Positions 23,231-34,299 of a stretch of 64,000 nucleotides of DNA are shown here, in pieces. This DNA is from Dastarcus helophoroides (lineage: Eukaryota; Arthropoda; Insecta; Coleoptera; Bothrideridae). A program made the position numbers and the translations under genes. The stretch is taken from contig CM053331.1 in the NCBI GenBank assembly GCA_028583605.1, forward strand, positions 10,400,857 to 10,464,856, in the 5' to 3' direction. The notes under the pieces were generated by a model. That model searched no databases, was not told the DNA's origin, and saw only the letters and a program-made list of their open reading frames with translations. Every line of letters begins with the position of its first letter. Positions within the stretch are counted from its first letter, which is position 1.

Positions 23231-24890
23231 GATTGTGAAAGGAGTGACCGGCGAAGAAAAAGCCAAAAAAACTGCATACAATTTTCAACTTCTTTTGAAA
23301 ATTTGGATTTTTCAAATATTTAAATTTTTACCTTTTTCCTAAATAAGTTAAATTATTTTTAAATCGGCAACCATTCTTCAAAAATTTTGATTATTCAGAT
23401 GTCAAATTTTTTCACAACTGCAATTTTTTTAAAACTTGGACTTGTTTCTAAATATTTTAATTTTTTATGAAAATTTCAACATTTTTCAATATGTTGAATT
23501 TTTAATTTTTGAGTTTTTTCAAATTTTAAATTTTTTGAAAATTTCTGGTTTCAAAATTCCCATTTTTAAAAAATTTGCAGTTTTTAAAAATTTGTTTATT
23601 TTCCAAATATTTGGAATTCTTGAAAAATTATTTTTTAAACAGCTTAAAATTACAAATTTTATTGAAAATACTAATCAAAAAGTGTCGATTTTTCACAATT
23701 TCGAGTTTTAAATTTAAAATTTTTTTCAAATTTTCCCCTTTCCTGAAATTTTCGATTTTTCAAAATTCGAAACTCGTTTAAATTTATTTTTTTTTAAATT
23801 GGTGCGACTATTAAAATATTCTTTTTGAAAATGCCAGTTTTTTCAAATGTCAATATTCGTTTAAATTTCGTCTTTTTTTGATATTTTCTATTATTTTTCA
23901 AATCTTCGAGTTTATGAAACTTTGAATTATTTTCAAAATTTTAGCTGTTTTTTAAAGTTTACCTTTATATCAAAATTTTGACATTTTTTAAAATTTCGGC
24001 CTTTTTTTTAAATTCTTGGTTTTGCAAAATTATATCCCTTTTTCAAAATTTCGAGTGTAGTTTATTTTTTGTTGAGGAAGATTTTGAAACTTGTTTGAAA
24101 ATGGCGCCATTTATTAAAATTTTCGAACTTATTGGAAAATGTTTACTATTCAAATTTAAATTTTTTTTAAAAATTTTGGTTTGTTTTAAATCATAGACAT
24201 GAATTCAAAATTTCGCCATTTGTTTTTTAGAAATTGTTGTCTATTTTATAAATTTTTAATCTTTCCAAAAATGACAAATTAAAATAATATTTTGAAAATT
24301 TTAACCCTTGATTAACATTTCAAAATTTTTATAATTTGAAATTTTTAACAAATATTTCAATTTTTCCAAACTGTATATTATTTTTAAAATTTGTAACTTT
24401 TTAAAATATTCGACATTCTTTCAAAACTTGGACTTTTTTGGTATTTTTCAAAATTCCTACTCTTTTAAAAAATTGGATTATTTTGAAGACCTCACCCTTT
24501 TTCCAATTGTCGAATTAAAAATTTTCACTATTTTTTAAGATTTCGAACTATTTGAGACCTTGGACATTTTCAAATGTAAACTTTGATTATAATTTTTGGC
24601 TTGTATTGAAAATTTAGAATTTTTTGAAAATCTTTATTTTAAGTATGAATTTCTTTTGAACGTTTTTATTTCCTTTAAATTTGCTTTAAAGTTTCGATAT
24701 TTTCCAAAATATCTTTTTTTGTTTCGAAAATTGCGATTATTTTTCAAAATTTGAAGTATGACTCAAGTGTCCATTTTTACTAGACCAATACATAATTCTT
24801 TGAGGGTTGTTGTTGCGACTATTCGTCGGTAAACGGGTAAGCAAGATGTGGTTTAAAAATTATTCGACGGCAGTACCTGTTTTCCTGATA

Positions 24891-26169
24891 CGATGGTAAA
24901 TCAAATATGAACTGGAAATTGGTTTTAATAATTTATTGGTACAAGATACATATTTGCAAGATGCTAACTATTTTTCTACATAATCTCTCGATTTTTTTAT
25001 GCATTTCTCCCAACGGATTGGGAGGTTTTTAATGCCATCATCATAAATAGAAGGGAGGCGTGTTAACAGCCAATTGCTCTCAACAGCAACATAATTATGA
25101 AATGACTAACATCCTAGAGCTTCTTTCAGTGACCCAAACATATAATAATTGCATGGTAATAAGTCGGGACTATAAGGAAGGTGTTCTAATGTTGCCCAAT
25201 GCATTTCCTTTAATTTTTGATGTGCCAGATTGGCTGAGTGGGGGTCGGGTATGGTCGTGAAGCAAAATCACATTTCTGACCGAAAATTTGCGCCTCTTTC
25301 GCCGATATGCACGTTTTGCTTCATCTAATAGCTGGCAGTAGTAGGCAGCATTGACCGTACGACGTTCATGCAAAAAATCGACGCGCAAACATCTTTAAAA
25401 TCCCAAAACACTATCGCAAGAACCTTTCCAGCTAAGAGACAAGTTTTTGCCTTAACGAATGCGCCTTCCCCCTTTCTCCTCCACTTCATGCTTGCTTGTT
25501 TAAATTCGGGGGTGAATGGTGGACCCAAGTCTCATCACACGTAACGATACGTTGCAAAAAACTATCACCTTCTCGTTGAAAATATCCAAGATGACGCTGA
25601 CAAATCTTTAGACCTTTTTGTTTCTGTTTTTCAGTGAAAAGACGAGGTACCCACCTGGCAGAAATTTTTTGAAACCCCATCTCATCTGTCATGATGGATT
25701 AAGCACTCCCAAAGCTTATCCCTATCTGAGCTGCAATTTCACGAATAGTTAAACGGCGATCACCTTCCAAAAGGCGTTGAAGAGCTTTAATCTTGTCCAC
25801 AATCACACTGGCTTGAGGACGACGGGCATGGGGTTCATTTTCAACTTGAGTTCGTCCTTCCCAAAAATGTTTGTGCAATTCATACACTTGAATTTTCTTC
25901 AAACAATTATTTCTAAACTGTGCTTCTAGTCTACGAGGAATTTCGAAGAACTTTACACTTTCAATGGCATAAAATTTAATAATAATGCTCAGCGCAACGT
26001 GTGGATGAATCTCTTATTCACTCATTGTATTTACAACTGACGAAAGGCGAGAACGAAATTTGCTTGAGCGCAGGAAGTCACGTGATATTTCTACCTAATG
26101 TATGCGCACATTCCCGATGCCCTCATGGCGACATGATAGAAATTCCAGTTCATATCTGATTTACCCTCG
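24891..26169 (-). mobile_element. Full-length dead mariner element
   Basis: Inverted terminal repeats of about 28 bp with about 3-4 mismatches (CGATGGTAAATCAAATATGA on the left, CGAGGGTAAATCAGATATGA as the inverse of the right) bound 1,279 bp, a normal mariner length. TA lies just outside both ends (24,889-90 and 26,170-71). It carries one broken transposase gene on the minus strand. It sits at the right edge of array 4. The element looks like a single insertion that decayed in place. Confidence 0.9.
24960..26025 (-). pseudogene. Mariner transposase pseudogene
   Basis: A likely start ATG at 26,025 is followed by a stop at codon 4 and a frameshift. Then the family blocks appear in order. An HTH region contains QVYELHKHFWEGRTQVEN, then RLTIREIAAQIGIS. 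Then come SARWVPRLFTEKQKQK, VTCDETWVHH (first Asp; normally VTGDETWVHH), KVLAIVFWDF and YRRKRRKF. LLHDHTRP (second Asp) stands in place of HDNARPH, and YSPDLLPCNYYMFG in place of SPDLxPxDYHxF. The third catalytic Asp is therefore Asn. Stops and shifts occur throughout. In life this enzyme cuts and pastes mariner DNA at TA; this copy cannot. Confidence 0.9.
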
Positions 26170-26389
26170 TAATATCTGCGCCTTAAAAAATCGTAAAAAA
26201 AGTACATTAAATCTTTCAAATGCACATATCCGTAAAATCGATATATTTCGACGACTCAATCAAGAGTACCTTTTCTTTGTAGAATTGATTGCTCTTTTGT
26301 ATTCTACATTTGCTTTCAGCATAACTCAACAGGCAAAAAATAGGTTTTAATTTACATAAATAATATGGTGAAACTGACGTCTTGTAGGG

Positions 26390-26640
26390 GAAAATAAGCT
26401 TAAAATTCGTAAGCTTACACCAAAAAAACCTAAAACTTTTAATTTTTAGATTTATAGCTTTAAATTTTTTTTAATTATTGAGAAATTTTAGAACGAAATT
26501 TAAACTTTGAACGCCCTTTATCTCGTAAACCAGTTACAATGGTATTAAGACATGGTAAGCTCGATCGTAATATTTTCGGGTCTAATGTTTCCAGTTTAGC
26601 GTTGGCCCATTCTTTCTGACTCACCCTGTACATAAAGAAA
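26390..26640. other. Transposon-end fragment (CAGGGTGAGTCAGAAAG tip)
   Basis: Read on the minus strand from 26,634, GTACAGGGTGAGTCAGAAAG resembles the tip of a Tc1/mariner-type or MITE end. The following sequence is unassigned. No partner end was found nearby. Confidence 0.4.
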
Positions 26641-28071
26641 AGATAGAGGTTAGGTATAAGTCCGTTACATTCGGTGTTATAAGAGTAGCTACTGTAAAAA
26701 AGCAAACTCTTATAGTTACGTGATTTCATTGTATACAATAGGTATCTATTTGTTTTAAAGATAAATTATGATTTACATGATCTAATAAAGAATCTTCCTT
26801 TTTTACTAGTTGACTCTTTTCTACCAATCATGGTATTAAAAGTACCAATAGAGGAAACCATTAAAAGCTAATAATTTATAATTTCAGCTTTACCGTTTTG
26901 GCCATTTTGACCTTTGATCACCCGCCAAACATTTTTAATATGTTCTGTGTGTCCTTCTGGTATGCGGGATATGAAGTTGAAGAGATAACGTTAAATAAGT
27001 CAAATAATTTCTCGCAAAACTCGAATGCACACCAAAATGCGAAAAATTCCAGTAATTCAATATGTGCCGTATGCGTAAAAATATTTCCATTTCATAAGGA
27101 AAAAAATGTTTAGCGCATTTCCCAGTTTCCTTTTTTTGCGTGGGGTAGATAAATCCCATCAACGTAGACGTAGACGACTGCATATCGAACTGCGAATTTA
27201 ATAATGACGAGGATTATGGAGTAGCCAATTGTAAAATGCTGTACAGCCTCTAGCTACCTATACGAGACGCCCTTTTTAATCCGATATCCTGAACTACTTA
27301 GGCACGAGCGACTTCCCTCCAGATTGCGTAGGAAATTAAACGTCAATTTGACGAAGCTTTAAGCTTAAGCCCTATTGGTTCCATCATTCTTGATGTTTCA
27401 TTGGTGGCTGCGTAATGAAGTTTTTACCTGTCTGTGGAAGTTCCACTTATTACTTAGGAAATGTGAAATGTCTCATTCCGAGTTGTCATCTTAAATATTA
27501 GGAAGAAATTATTGCTTTTTGTCTGCCTCCTCTGGAAATCAAGGGTTAACAAATGTAATAATAACTTACCGTTATTGGTGCTTTTCTAATTATTCTTTAT
27601 AGCAGTTCCTTTAAATATTTCCAACAAGTATAACCTCATCAGAAAAAAGTAAAAATATCTAGAAGAGTCGAAATTTTAAGTAAATTTAAAATTTCAAGAA
27701 AAATTGAAATTTTAAGAAAACATTGTGACTGTAGGAAACAATGTTTTATAGAGAACATGAAATGACAGAAAGGGTTTTTATGTATCTTTAACAAGCGCCA
27801 TCAGAGTACTTACCATTGATATTGTTTGGCTTAATGAGAACTTAGGAACTGAGAACAATTCTTCTGCTATTCTCTTCCTGACGGTCATAAATAGTCATGA
27901 TATTCCTAGGCATAACCGCCTCAATAATAATAAGGCGTGGATTCTTGTGACATTTTTCTTTAACACTTTTGTTGTCAAATATCTAGGGGGCGACTAGCAT
28001 ATATTTATGTAGGTTATCAGTTCCAAAATATTGGACTTGTAGAAAAGTCTGGGACGCACACCAGCGTTAGA
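26641..28071. other. Unassigned DNA
   Basis: No gene was recognised. The opposing short frames near 26.9-27.2 kb overlap each other on both strands and match nothing known. Confidence 0.45.
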
Positions 28072-29046
28072 GTGTTTCCAACTAGCTATCGGGCAAATCT
28101 CACCAAACACTTTCTAGCACGTCTTGTAAACCCCAGAATTATATCAGTTAAAGGAGTTAAAATTTTTCGAGGTAGAAATAGTCCCCCGATCCGAATCCGA
28201 TCTTGGAACGCAAGGAATCCGTTTCAGGCTGGAAAGCTAGCAAATCTTGTCCAAGAAATGAGCAGACTCAAACTGGACATTTTGGGAGTAGCATAAAACA
28301 GATGGCCTGACTCCGGATCATGTAACGTCGAAAACGGTACATTTCTCTACTCTGGTAATTAGGACAGAAATTACAGAAATGGTATAGGAGTGATAATCTC
28401 GAAGAAGCAAAAAGCAAAATCTGTCAACTTAAATATAATTCAGATATATGCACCAATAGCAGATGCAGTAGACAATGAAATAGAACAGTTTTACAGTGAT
28501 ACAAAGAAACTACTAAAATGAACTAAGAAGCAAGACGTCAATATAATCATAGGGATCTAAATGCTAAACTAGAAAAAGGTAGATTTGAAAACATCATTAG
28601 GCCCTTTGAGTTAGGAACAAGAAATGAGAGAGGTAATCGTCTTTTACAGTTCTGCCAAGAAAAAAGCATGACAGTCACTAATACCTGGTTTCAATATCAC
28701 CATCGTCGTCTGTATACCTTCAAGTCACCAAGAGATCAGACAGAGAGTGTAATTCGTAACCAAATAGATTATAGACTTATGAACTCTAGATTTGCTTCTT
28801 CCATAAAAGCGGCATGCACATATTCTGGTGCTGATATAGAAAGCGATCATATACTACTCATGGCAGTACTGAAAATATTGCTCTCGAAGCATAAAAAGAA
28901 ATATCAAGACGTTTAATGGCATTGGATAAATTACATGATCCAGTAATTAAAACCGAATTAGCTAACCAATTGAATTCGCAGATGCAAAATTTTTCTCCCA
29001 AAATCGAAGAAGAGGACGTGACACAGTCATGGGGAGAAGTATCAAA
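28072..29046 (+). pseudogene. RTE-type LINE 1: endonuclease region (broken)
   Basis: A decayed apurinic-type endonuclease domain of an RTE-like LINE, of the kind often annotated craniofacial development protein 2-like. Blocks seen: SWNARNPFQAGKLANL (normally TWNVR), RLKLDILGVA, RWPDSG, GVIISKK, NIIQIYAPIAD, FGLGTRNERGN, a TNTWFQYH block, RNQIDYRLMNSRF and GADIESDHILL with the terminal SDH. Several stops, frameshifts and an internal deletion after GVIISKK break it. It reads into EEDVTQSWGEVS, where the 870-bp inverted-repeat element is inserted. The domain nicks DNA to prime reverse transcription in active relatives. Confidence 0.85.
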
Positions 29047-29916
29047 GGTAGCACGACTTTTAGACCGATGACAAAATATCCCCGACAAAATATCCCCGAA
29101 ATAATATCCACAGACAAAATATTCAACAGATAAAATAACCAACAGACCAAATACCTGCAGACAAAATATCCGCTGGCAAAATATCCGAACGACAAAATAT
29201 CCAATCGATAAATTTTCCGATGTCAGAATAACTAACTGACAGACAAAATATCCGGTTTATAAATAAGATGTGTTAATTTCTTTTGATCGATCTCCTAAAC
29301 TATTGTCAAATATGAACAATGATATATTTTTGAAAAGAGAAAATATCTTTCATTTCAGACTTTTTTATACTTTTGACTTTGCAAAGGACACTAATTTTTT
29401 CTGATATGTCTAAAAGATAATACATAAAAAATTGTTTAACTTTTGTATTTACATTTATTTTGTAGCTCCTTAAATAAAGTCCCCATTTATGTACATATGT
29501 TTATTATTTACCTGTACCGTACAGGTAGGTAAACACTAGAGTTTGCATTTTTTTTTAAAGTTGAGTTAATATCGTTTCCTCCAAGTAACTTGTGGCAAAA
29601 GATAATCTAATAATGCAATAATTCCACGAAAGGCAGAAAATAATGGATTTTGTTCCATATATTTACATTTTAAAGAATAAATGAATTTTTTTCATACCTG
29701 AAATAAGTTCATTTAATGTTTATCTGATAAGTTTGTATTGTTGATTGGAACATACCGTGTTAGCATTTTATGTTATTAGATAATTTTTCGTAAATATTTT
29801 ATTCATGGAGATTTTGTCCGTTGGATATTTTGCCTGCGGATATTTTGTCTGGTGGATATTTTGTCGCGGATTTTTTGTCACAGATTTTCTGTCGTCGGAT
29901 AAAAAGTCGAGGTACC
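29047..29916. mobile_element. 870-bp inverted-repeat element with GACAAAATATCC subterminal repeats
   Basis: It is bounded by imperfect inverted repeats (GGTAGCACGACTTTTAGACC at the left; GGTACCTCGACTTTTTATCC as the inverse of the right) and by a perfect 8-bp target duplication GTATCAAA (29,039-29,046 and 29,917-29,924). Inside the left end about ten copies of GACAAAATATCC-like 12-mers follow each other. The right end has about six in inverse orientation. There is no open frame, so it is non-autonomous. Eight-bp duplications fit hAT, P or Merlin; the GG tip would suit Merlin or P better than hAT (inference). Removing it with one duplication restores the LINE reading frame. Confidence 0.9.
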
Positions 29917-31850
29917 GTATCAAATGCTTTAAAAATCACCTCACAAGATGTGTTAGGATATAGTTCTGGAAATAAAAAACAGGAATGAATGATCAACGAA
30001 ATTTTAGTACTTACGGCAGAACGCAAAAAATTCAAAAATAATAAAGACAAGTATATAGATCTGCAAAGACGGATAAGGTCAGAAATCAGGTTTACAAAAA
30101 ACGAATGACTCAAAAGTGAATGCAGTGAAATAGAACAATTTCAACATAAACATAATGATTTTCATCTTCATAAAAGACTCAAACAAACTGCTGAGTTATT
30201 GAGAAAACGGAGCTTAGATATAATAATCAATGAGGATAACCAGATAGTCCTAAACAATTTTAAAAAGTGTAAGATATGGGAGAACTACGAAGAAAAACTT
30301 TTTTATGTCAACAGACTGAGTAAGGGGTCTATAGTCGGAAACAAAATGGATGTTCCCTCTATTGCTAAAGAACAGATAAAAATGGCTATAGACATCTTAA
30401 AAAATAACAAAACAGCTGGACCAGATGAGATATTAGCAGAAATACTCAAACTTTTAGATGGGAGGGGCATTGCAGTACTTTACAAGTTATTTAACCAAAT
30501 ATATAACACGGGCCGTTACCCAGAACCGTGGTTCTCTTCCACTTTTATCCCTCTGCCAAAGAAGATCAACGCATGGAAATGTGAAGAACACAGACTTATT
30601 AGCCTCATGAGCCATTTCCAAAAATATTCCTATGAATATTACATTGGAGATTATATAAAAAGTGTGACAACGCTATAAGTGACTCTCAGTTTGGATTTAG
30701 GTAAGAGCAGCACTAGTTGCAACGCAAGCCCTAATACAGAACTGTGATGACTAGCGAAAACGTATGTCTAGGCTTCATAGTCTACGAGAATGCTTTTGAT
30801 AAAGTACATTACAAACTCATGCACCTTCTTAAGAAGGTGCATTAAAAACTTATATTGGCACCAACCAGCAAGACTAAGGCTAACTAGTGGCCTAACAAAC
30901 CATATACATCCGTAGAGGAGTGCGGCAAGGGTGTATATTATCGCCATTCTTGTTTACTTTGTATTCAGAAGCTATCTTTTAGAAGTCGCTTGAGGGCAAA
31001 AAATTGGAATTAAAGTCAATCCACTATGGATAAGTAATAAACGCTCTGCGAACATGGATGCGAATATAGATGGTTTGCAACAGCTATCAATTTATTAGGA
31101 GAATATAGCCAGGACATTGGACTAGACCTAAACACAAAGAAAACTAAATTCATGATTGTCACAAGAGAAAAAAATACATTTAAACACACATAAAGAAAAA
31201 CCTTTGAAACAGGTAGACAGATTTAAATACCTGGGAACATGGCTTCAGGAGAAATGGTCATCCGACAAAGAAATTGAGTGCAGAATCGAACAATCCCGAG
31301 GCGCGTTCTTGAAATTTAAAAAAGAGTTCACCTGCAGTGACCTCGATCTTGGTCTTTACTTGATATTTTTGAGGTGTTATGTCTGGTCAGTACTCCTGTA
31401 CAGTATGGAAAGCTGGACCTTAAAAGTAGAGGCTATAAGCAAATTAGAAGCATTCGAAATGTGAACATATCCTTAAACCTTTAAGATACCATGGACAGCC
31501 AGGATAAGAAATGGGGACGTTGTCAAATGTTTTAATAAATATCAAGAACTCTCCAACACTATAAAAAAAAAGAAAGACAGCATACCTGGGTCACACTAGG
31601 TGCAACAAAAAATATCAAATTCTCCATCTAATTATCGAGGGCAAGATTCAGGGTAAAAGAGGAGTAGAACGAAGAAAAATATCATGGCTGCGGAGCGTAA
31701 GACAGTGGACAGACAAAAGCGACATACAATCATTGATTCATACAGCCAGAGACAGAGAAGTAATGGAAAATGTGGTCGTAAACATCCATTAATGGATAAG
31801 CAGAAAGAGAACAGAGAGAAGAAAGGAGTTTACACACGTTACGATTACTA
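29917..31850 (+). pseudogene. RTE-type LINE 1: reverse transcriptase and C-terminal region (broken)
   Basis: Continues the LINE after the inserted element. Blocks in order: NALKITSQDVLG, a linker, NNKTAGPDEILAEILKLL, the STFIPLPKK block (30.5 kb), LISLMSH, SQFGFR, FDKVHYKLMHLL (30.78-30.83 kb), RRGVRQGCILSPFLF (30.91-30.96 kb), LNTKKTKFMIV, then FKYLGTWLQEK, CYVWSVLLYSMESWTL and KLEAFEM, and a decayed GKIQGKR-type tail. The YADD catalytic block cannot be found; the sequence there is disrupted. Multiple stops and shifts are present. The 159- and 102-codon frames here are the longest surviving pieces. Confidence 0.88.
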
Positions 31851-32660
31851 ATAAAATTAACTAAAATATCACTACAGGGTTTGTTATAATATGTTTTGCT
31901 ATAATACTAAAACTTGAATAAATTCAAAATACAAATTTAAGCAATTTGCTAGTTAACACGCATTTTTAAATTTTTGCGTACTTTCAAAAAAACTAAAATG
32001 TACGTTATCCTACAATAATTCTTTAGTTAATTGGTTTAAAGTTTATATTTTAATATTTTTGTTATTGGTTAAGATACATGATAATATGCCGTGTATGTGC
32101 CTATTTCTTTATGAATTTGGTTTAAACTGACCAGTTATCTGATTATCATAATTCATAACTCATAATTATAATTAGTTACCCTTTTCTATTATGTCATAAT
32201 TTTGCTAATTTAATCATCTTTATTCCAGGTAAGTGACTCCATGAACATGGCTTTCTACTTTTCTCGATTTCTCTTGATTTCCGATTAAATAGGAAGGTAA
32301 GTGTAAAATACGAATTACTTAGTTGACTAATTTTTTTGCAAAAACACCAATTCATCTTGCTAATTATACTAGTCAACAAAATTTGAGGTTTTTCGTGTAG
32401 CATGAACTTTTTTTGTGTTTTTTAATAGCATTGGTTGTTGCCATTTAAAATAAACAATTTTGAAAATTGGCGGTTTCTCAGAAATGTAACATAAAAAATG
32501 TATGTACATTACGAACTTCCATTGTTTGTTTCTCTGGATTATTTAGCTTTTAATTGGTCCTTTTTGATGGACAGTGGTTAGCCTACATTCTTGAGTACAA
32601 TTTGCCTTGATAATGTATTTATATCATTTAAAATGCACCGATGAAACCTTTATTCATTCT
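31851..32660. other. Unassigned AT-rich DNA
   Basis: No gene or element was recognised between the end of LINE 1 and the hAT-like element. Confidence 0.5.
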
Positions 32661-33614
32661 CAGTGGCGGCTGGTGACTTTTTGACAGGGGGTGCGCAGAT
32701 GTAAAAATATTATCAGCTAAAATTTAGGTCATGTTACTGCAGTATAGTATTAAGGTATGAAATTTAGGGGGAAAATGTAATACTCTAAATATTGATGACT
32801 AAAAAAAATTAGACAGTCATGGGAACGCTGACAGAAGGGAAAATTTATTTTCAAATTAATTGTTGTTGTCAATAAGCAGCATAGCGTAATGAGTTAAGGC
32901 GACGGATTTTGCTTAAGAGGCTGCTAGGCAGCGAGTTTAAACTCTGTGTTGTTCATGAAATTTTTAATTCTATTAATCCTTTTACCCACAGCTACATAAC
33001 ACTGTTAACATTAGAACCTGTTGATAACGTAAATTAGCGTGACGGCGACGTGAAACCATAAGTTTTTCCCACATCAAAATTTTCCACTTCAAAAAAAGGG
33101 TGGTATTTATAATAATATTTTCAAGAACTAAAATTAATTAACATCCATTTAAAGCAGGCAATGTTAATGTGCAGTTGGTTATTGTGAAAATATTTTATTT
33201 TAGTTCAATACATTTTTTATGGTTAAGTGTAGTAATTTTTAAGTTTATTTGACCTAATTTAAACTTTATTTAAAACCATTTGTAACGAGACGGTGCGGCG
33301 TACTGCGCTAGCAGAGTGTTCCGTGGTCTATTTCTAATTGAATCTCTGTATTGCGTGGATGCCGTTGATAGGCAACGGCAGCCACGCTAGGAGCACAGTT
33401 CCGAGCGCACTAACTTATTTAAATTTCCTTATAATGGAAAAAAAAACTTATGCGCACTTTATTCTTAAGTCACAAGCACAAGTTAATTAGGATACCATTA
33501 ATTGATGCTTGAAAATATAATAAATTTTATTATTTTACATTAAAGAGAAGACAATAAATCACTCATTTCACGAGGTGAGCGCGTTCTTGCGCTCGTTAGG
33601 ATCAGCCGCCACTG
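32661..33614. mobile_element. Non-autonomous hAT-like element
   Basis: Twelve-bp perfect inverted repeats CAGTGGCGGCTG bound 954 bp. Flanking 8-mers TTCATTCT and TCCATTCT differ at one base, consistent with an aged 8-bp target duplication typical of hAT. No transposase frame is present. The interior holds a GC-richer segment with a hairpin GCCGTTG/CAACGGC at about 33.36 kb, and a tRNA-like A/B-box pair at 32.88-32.95 kb. Confidence 0.85.
32876..32955 (+). repeat. tRNA-like (SINE head-like) segment inside the hAT-like element
   Basis: TAGCGTAATGAGTTAAGGC resembles an A box, and about 50 bp on GAGTTTAAACTC resembles a B box (GTTCRANNC). Between them is GGATTTTGCTTAAGAGG, which looks like an anticodon arm remnant. 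It could be a tRNA-derived SINE head or a tRNA pseudogene carried by the element. No cloverleaf could be confirmed by eye. Confidence 0.4.
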
Positions 33615-34099
33615 TCCATTCTTATCTCTTAGTGTCCCCTAATTATCAAGAAAAAAGGTCCGGATGTGAGTTCAAAAAAAAAAATGAATCTTAAATTTTA
33701 GTTTGCAGTCCAAAGTTTTATGTTGCAATAAAAGTTCGTTAACAAAGTCTCTACAGATGTTATTCTTATGGTTACCCAAAAACTTTGCAATTAAGTTCTT
33801 GAAGCATCTTCATACTAATTTCTCCAATACATTTAATTTCTCTTTAATTGTCGAGTCGAGTATTAATTTTCTTAATTGGAGGTCTACTACTACTACTACT
33901 ATATTACTAATTCTTGGGAATTTCTCTTTGAAATATAGAAATCCATTTCTATTGCAATTTATCCCTTAGATTAAATTTGTGGCAAGGCTTAATTTGATAT
34001 GAAGTGGCGGAAGAAATATACCAGAGAGCCTTCCAAGTGTAAAAGCTTCACATTTTTCTATTCAGAAATTAAAGATGTATGTGCAGGCCTGATAGAGTA
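33615..34099. other. Unassigned DNA with an ACT-type microsatellite
   Basis: A short trinucleotide run (CTA/ACT repeats) lies at about 33,884-33,901. The 88-codon frame covering it has no recognisable similarity. Confidence 0.5.
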
Positions 34100-34236
34100 T
34101 TTCTCTGAAGATGACAGCTTGGCTATCGGAACGCATTGGAGCAACCTTTGTTATTTTTTAATCTTTTTTGGTTTCAGGGGACAATATTTGTATTTTAATT
34201 TTTGAAGATAATCAAGGATCAGTCCGTTCAACCAAA
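34100..34236 (+). repeat. Family B hairpin module, plus strand, full length
   Basis: It starts with TCTCTGAAGATGACAGCTTG and runs through GGCTATCGGAACGCATT, the CTTTTTTGGTTTCAGGGGAC block and on to GATAATCAAGGATCAGTCCG, then TTCAACC, the natural distal end. GAAAC has become GGAAC and ACGCGT has become ACGCAT, so this copy would not keep a ribozyme core. Confidence 0.8.
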
Positions 34237-34299
34237 AAAAATTCTATTCTAAAATATTAATATATTGCTTTTCTTTTCTCAAATTTCAGTCTTTCAATT

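Larger units (their letters stand above)
22615..23277 (-). mobile_element. Penelope-like element insertion (PLE-2), minus strand
   Basis: A 663-bp insertion in array DNA, bounded by perfect 14-bp direct repeats ACAATTTTCAACTT (22,601-22,614 and 23,278-23,291). The paralogous site near 18.93 kb is uninterrupted. From its 5' side on the minus strand it holds a GIY-YIG tail (about 23,230-22,986), a hammerhead-like hairpin (22,895-22,861) and an 11-bp hairpin AACAGCGATTG/CAATCGCTGTT (22,731-22,770). An inverted copy of its own 5' ~55 bp (22,648-22,703 against 23,228-23,282) lies at its 3' side. Inverted partial copies and variable target duplications are known habits of Penelope-like elements. 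Confidence 0.75.
21791..24770. repeat. Degenerate T-rich array 4, second copy of segment beta
   Basis: Same motif family as arrays 1-3. From about 21,990 to 23,345 it is a diverged copy of segment beta of array 3, split by a family B insertion (22,094-22,226) and a Penelope-like insertion (22,615-23,277). Array 3 thus supplies the uninterrupted sequence for both target sites. Confidence 0.8.

Noticed and set aside
34081..34205. Frame ending in ...FLIFFGFRGQYLYFNF
   Set aside because: Same family B translation as at 53.1 kb; not coding.
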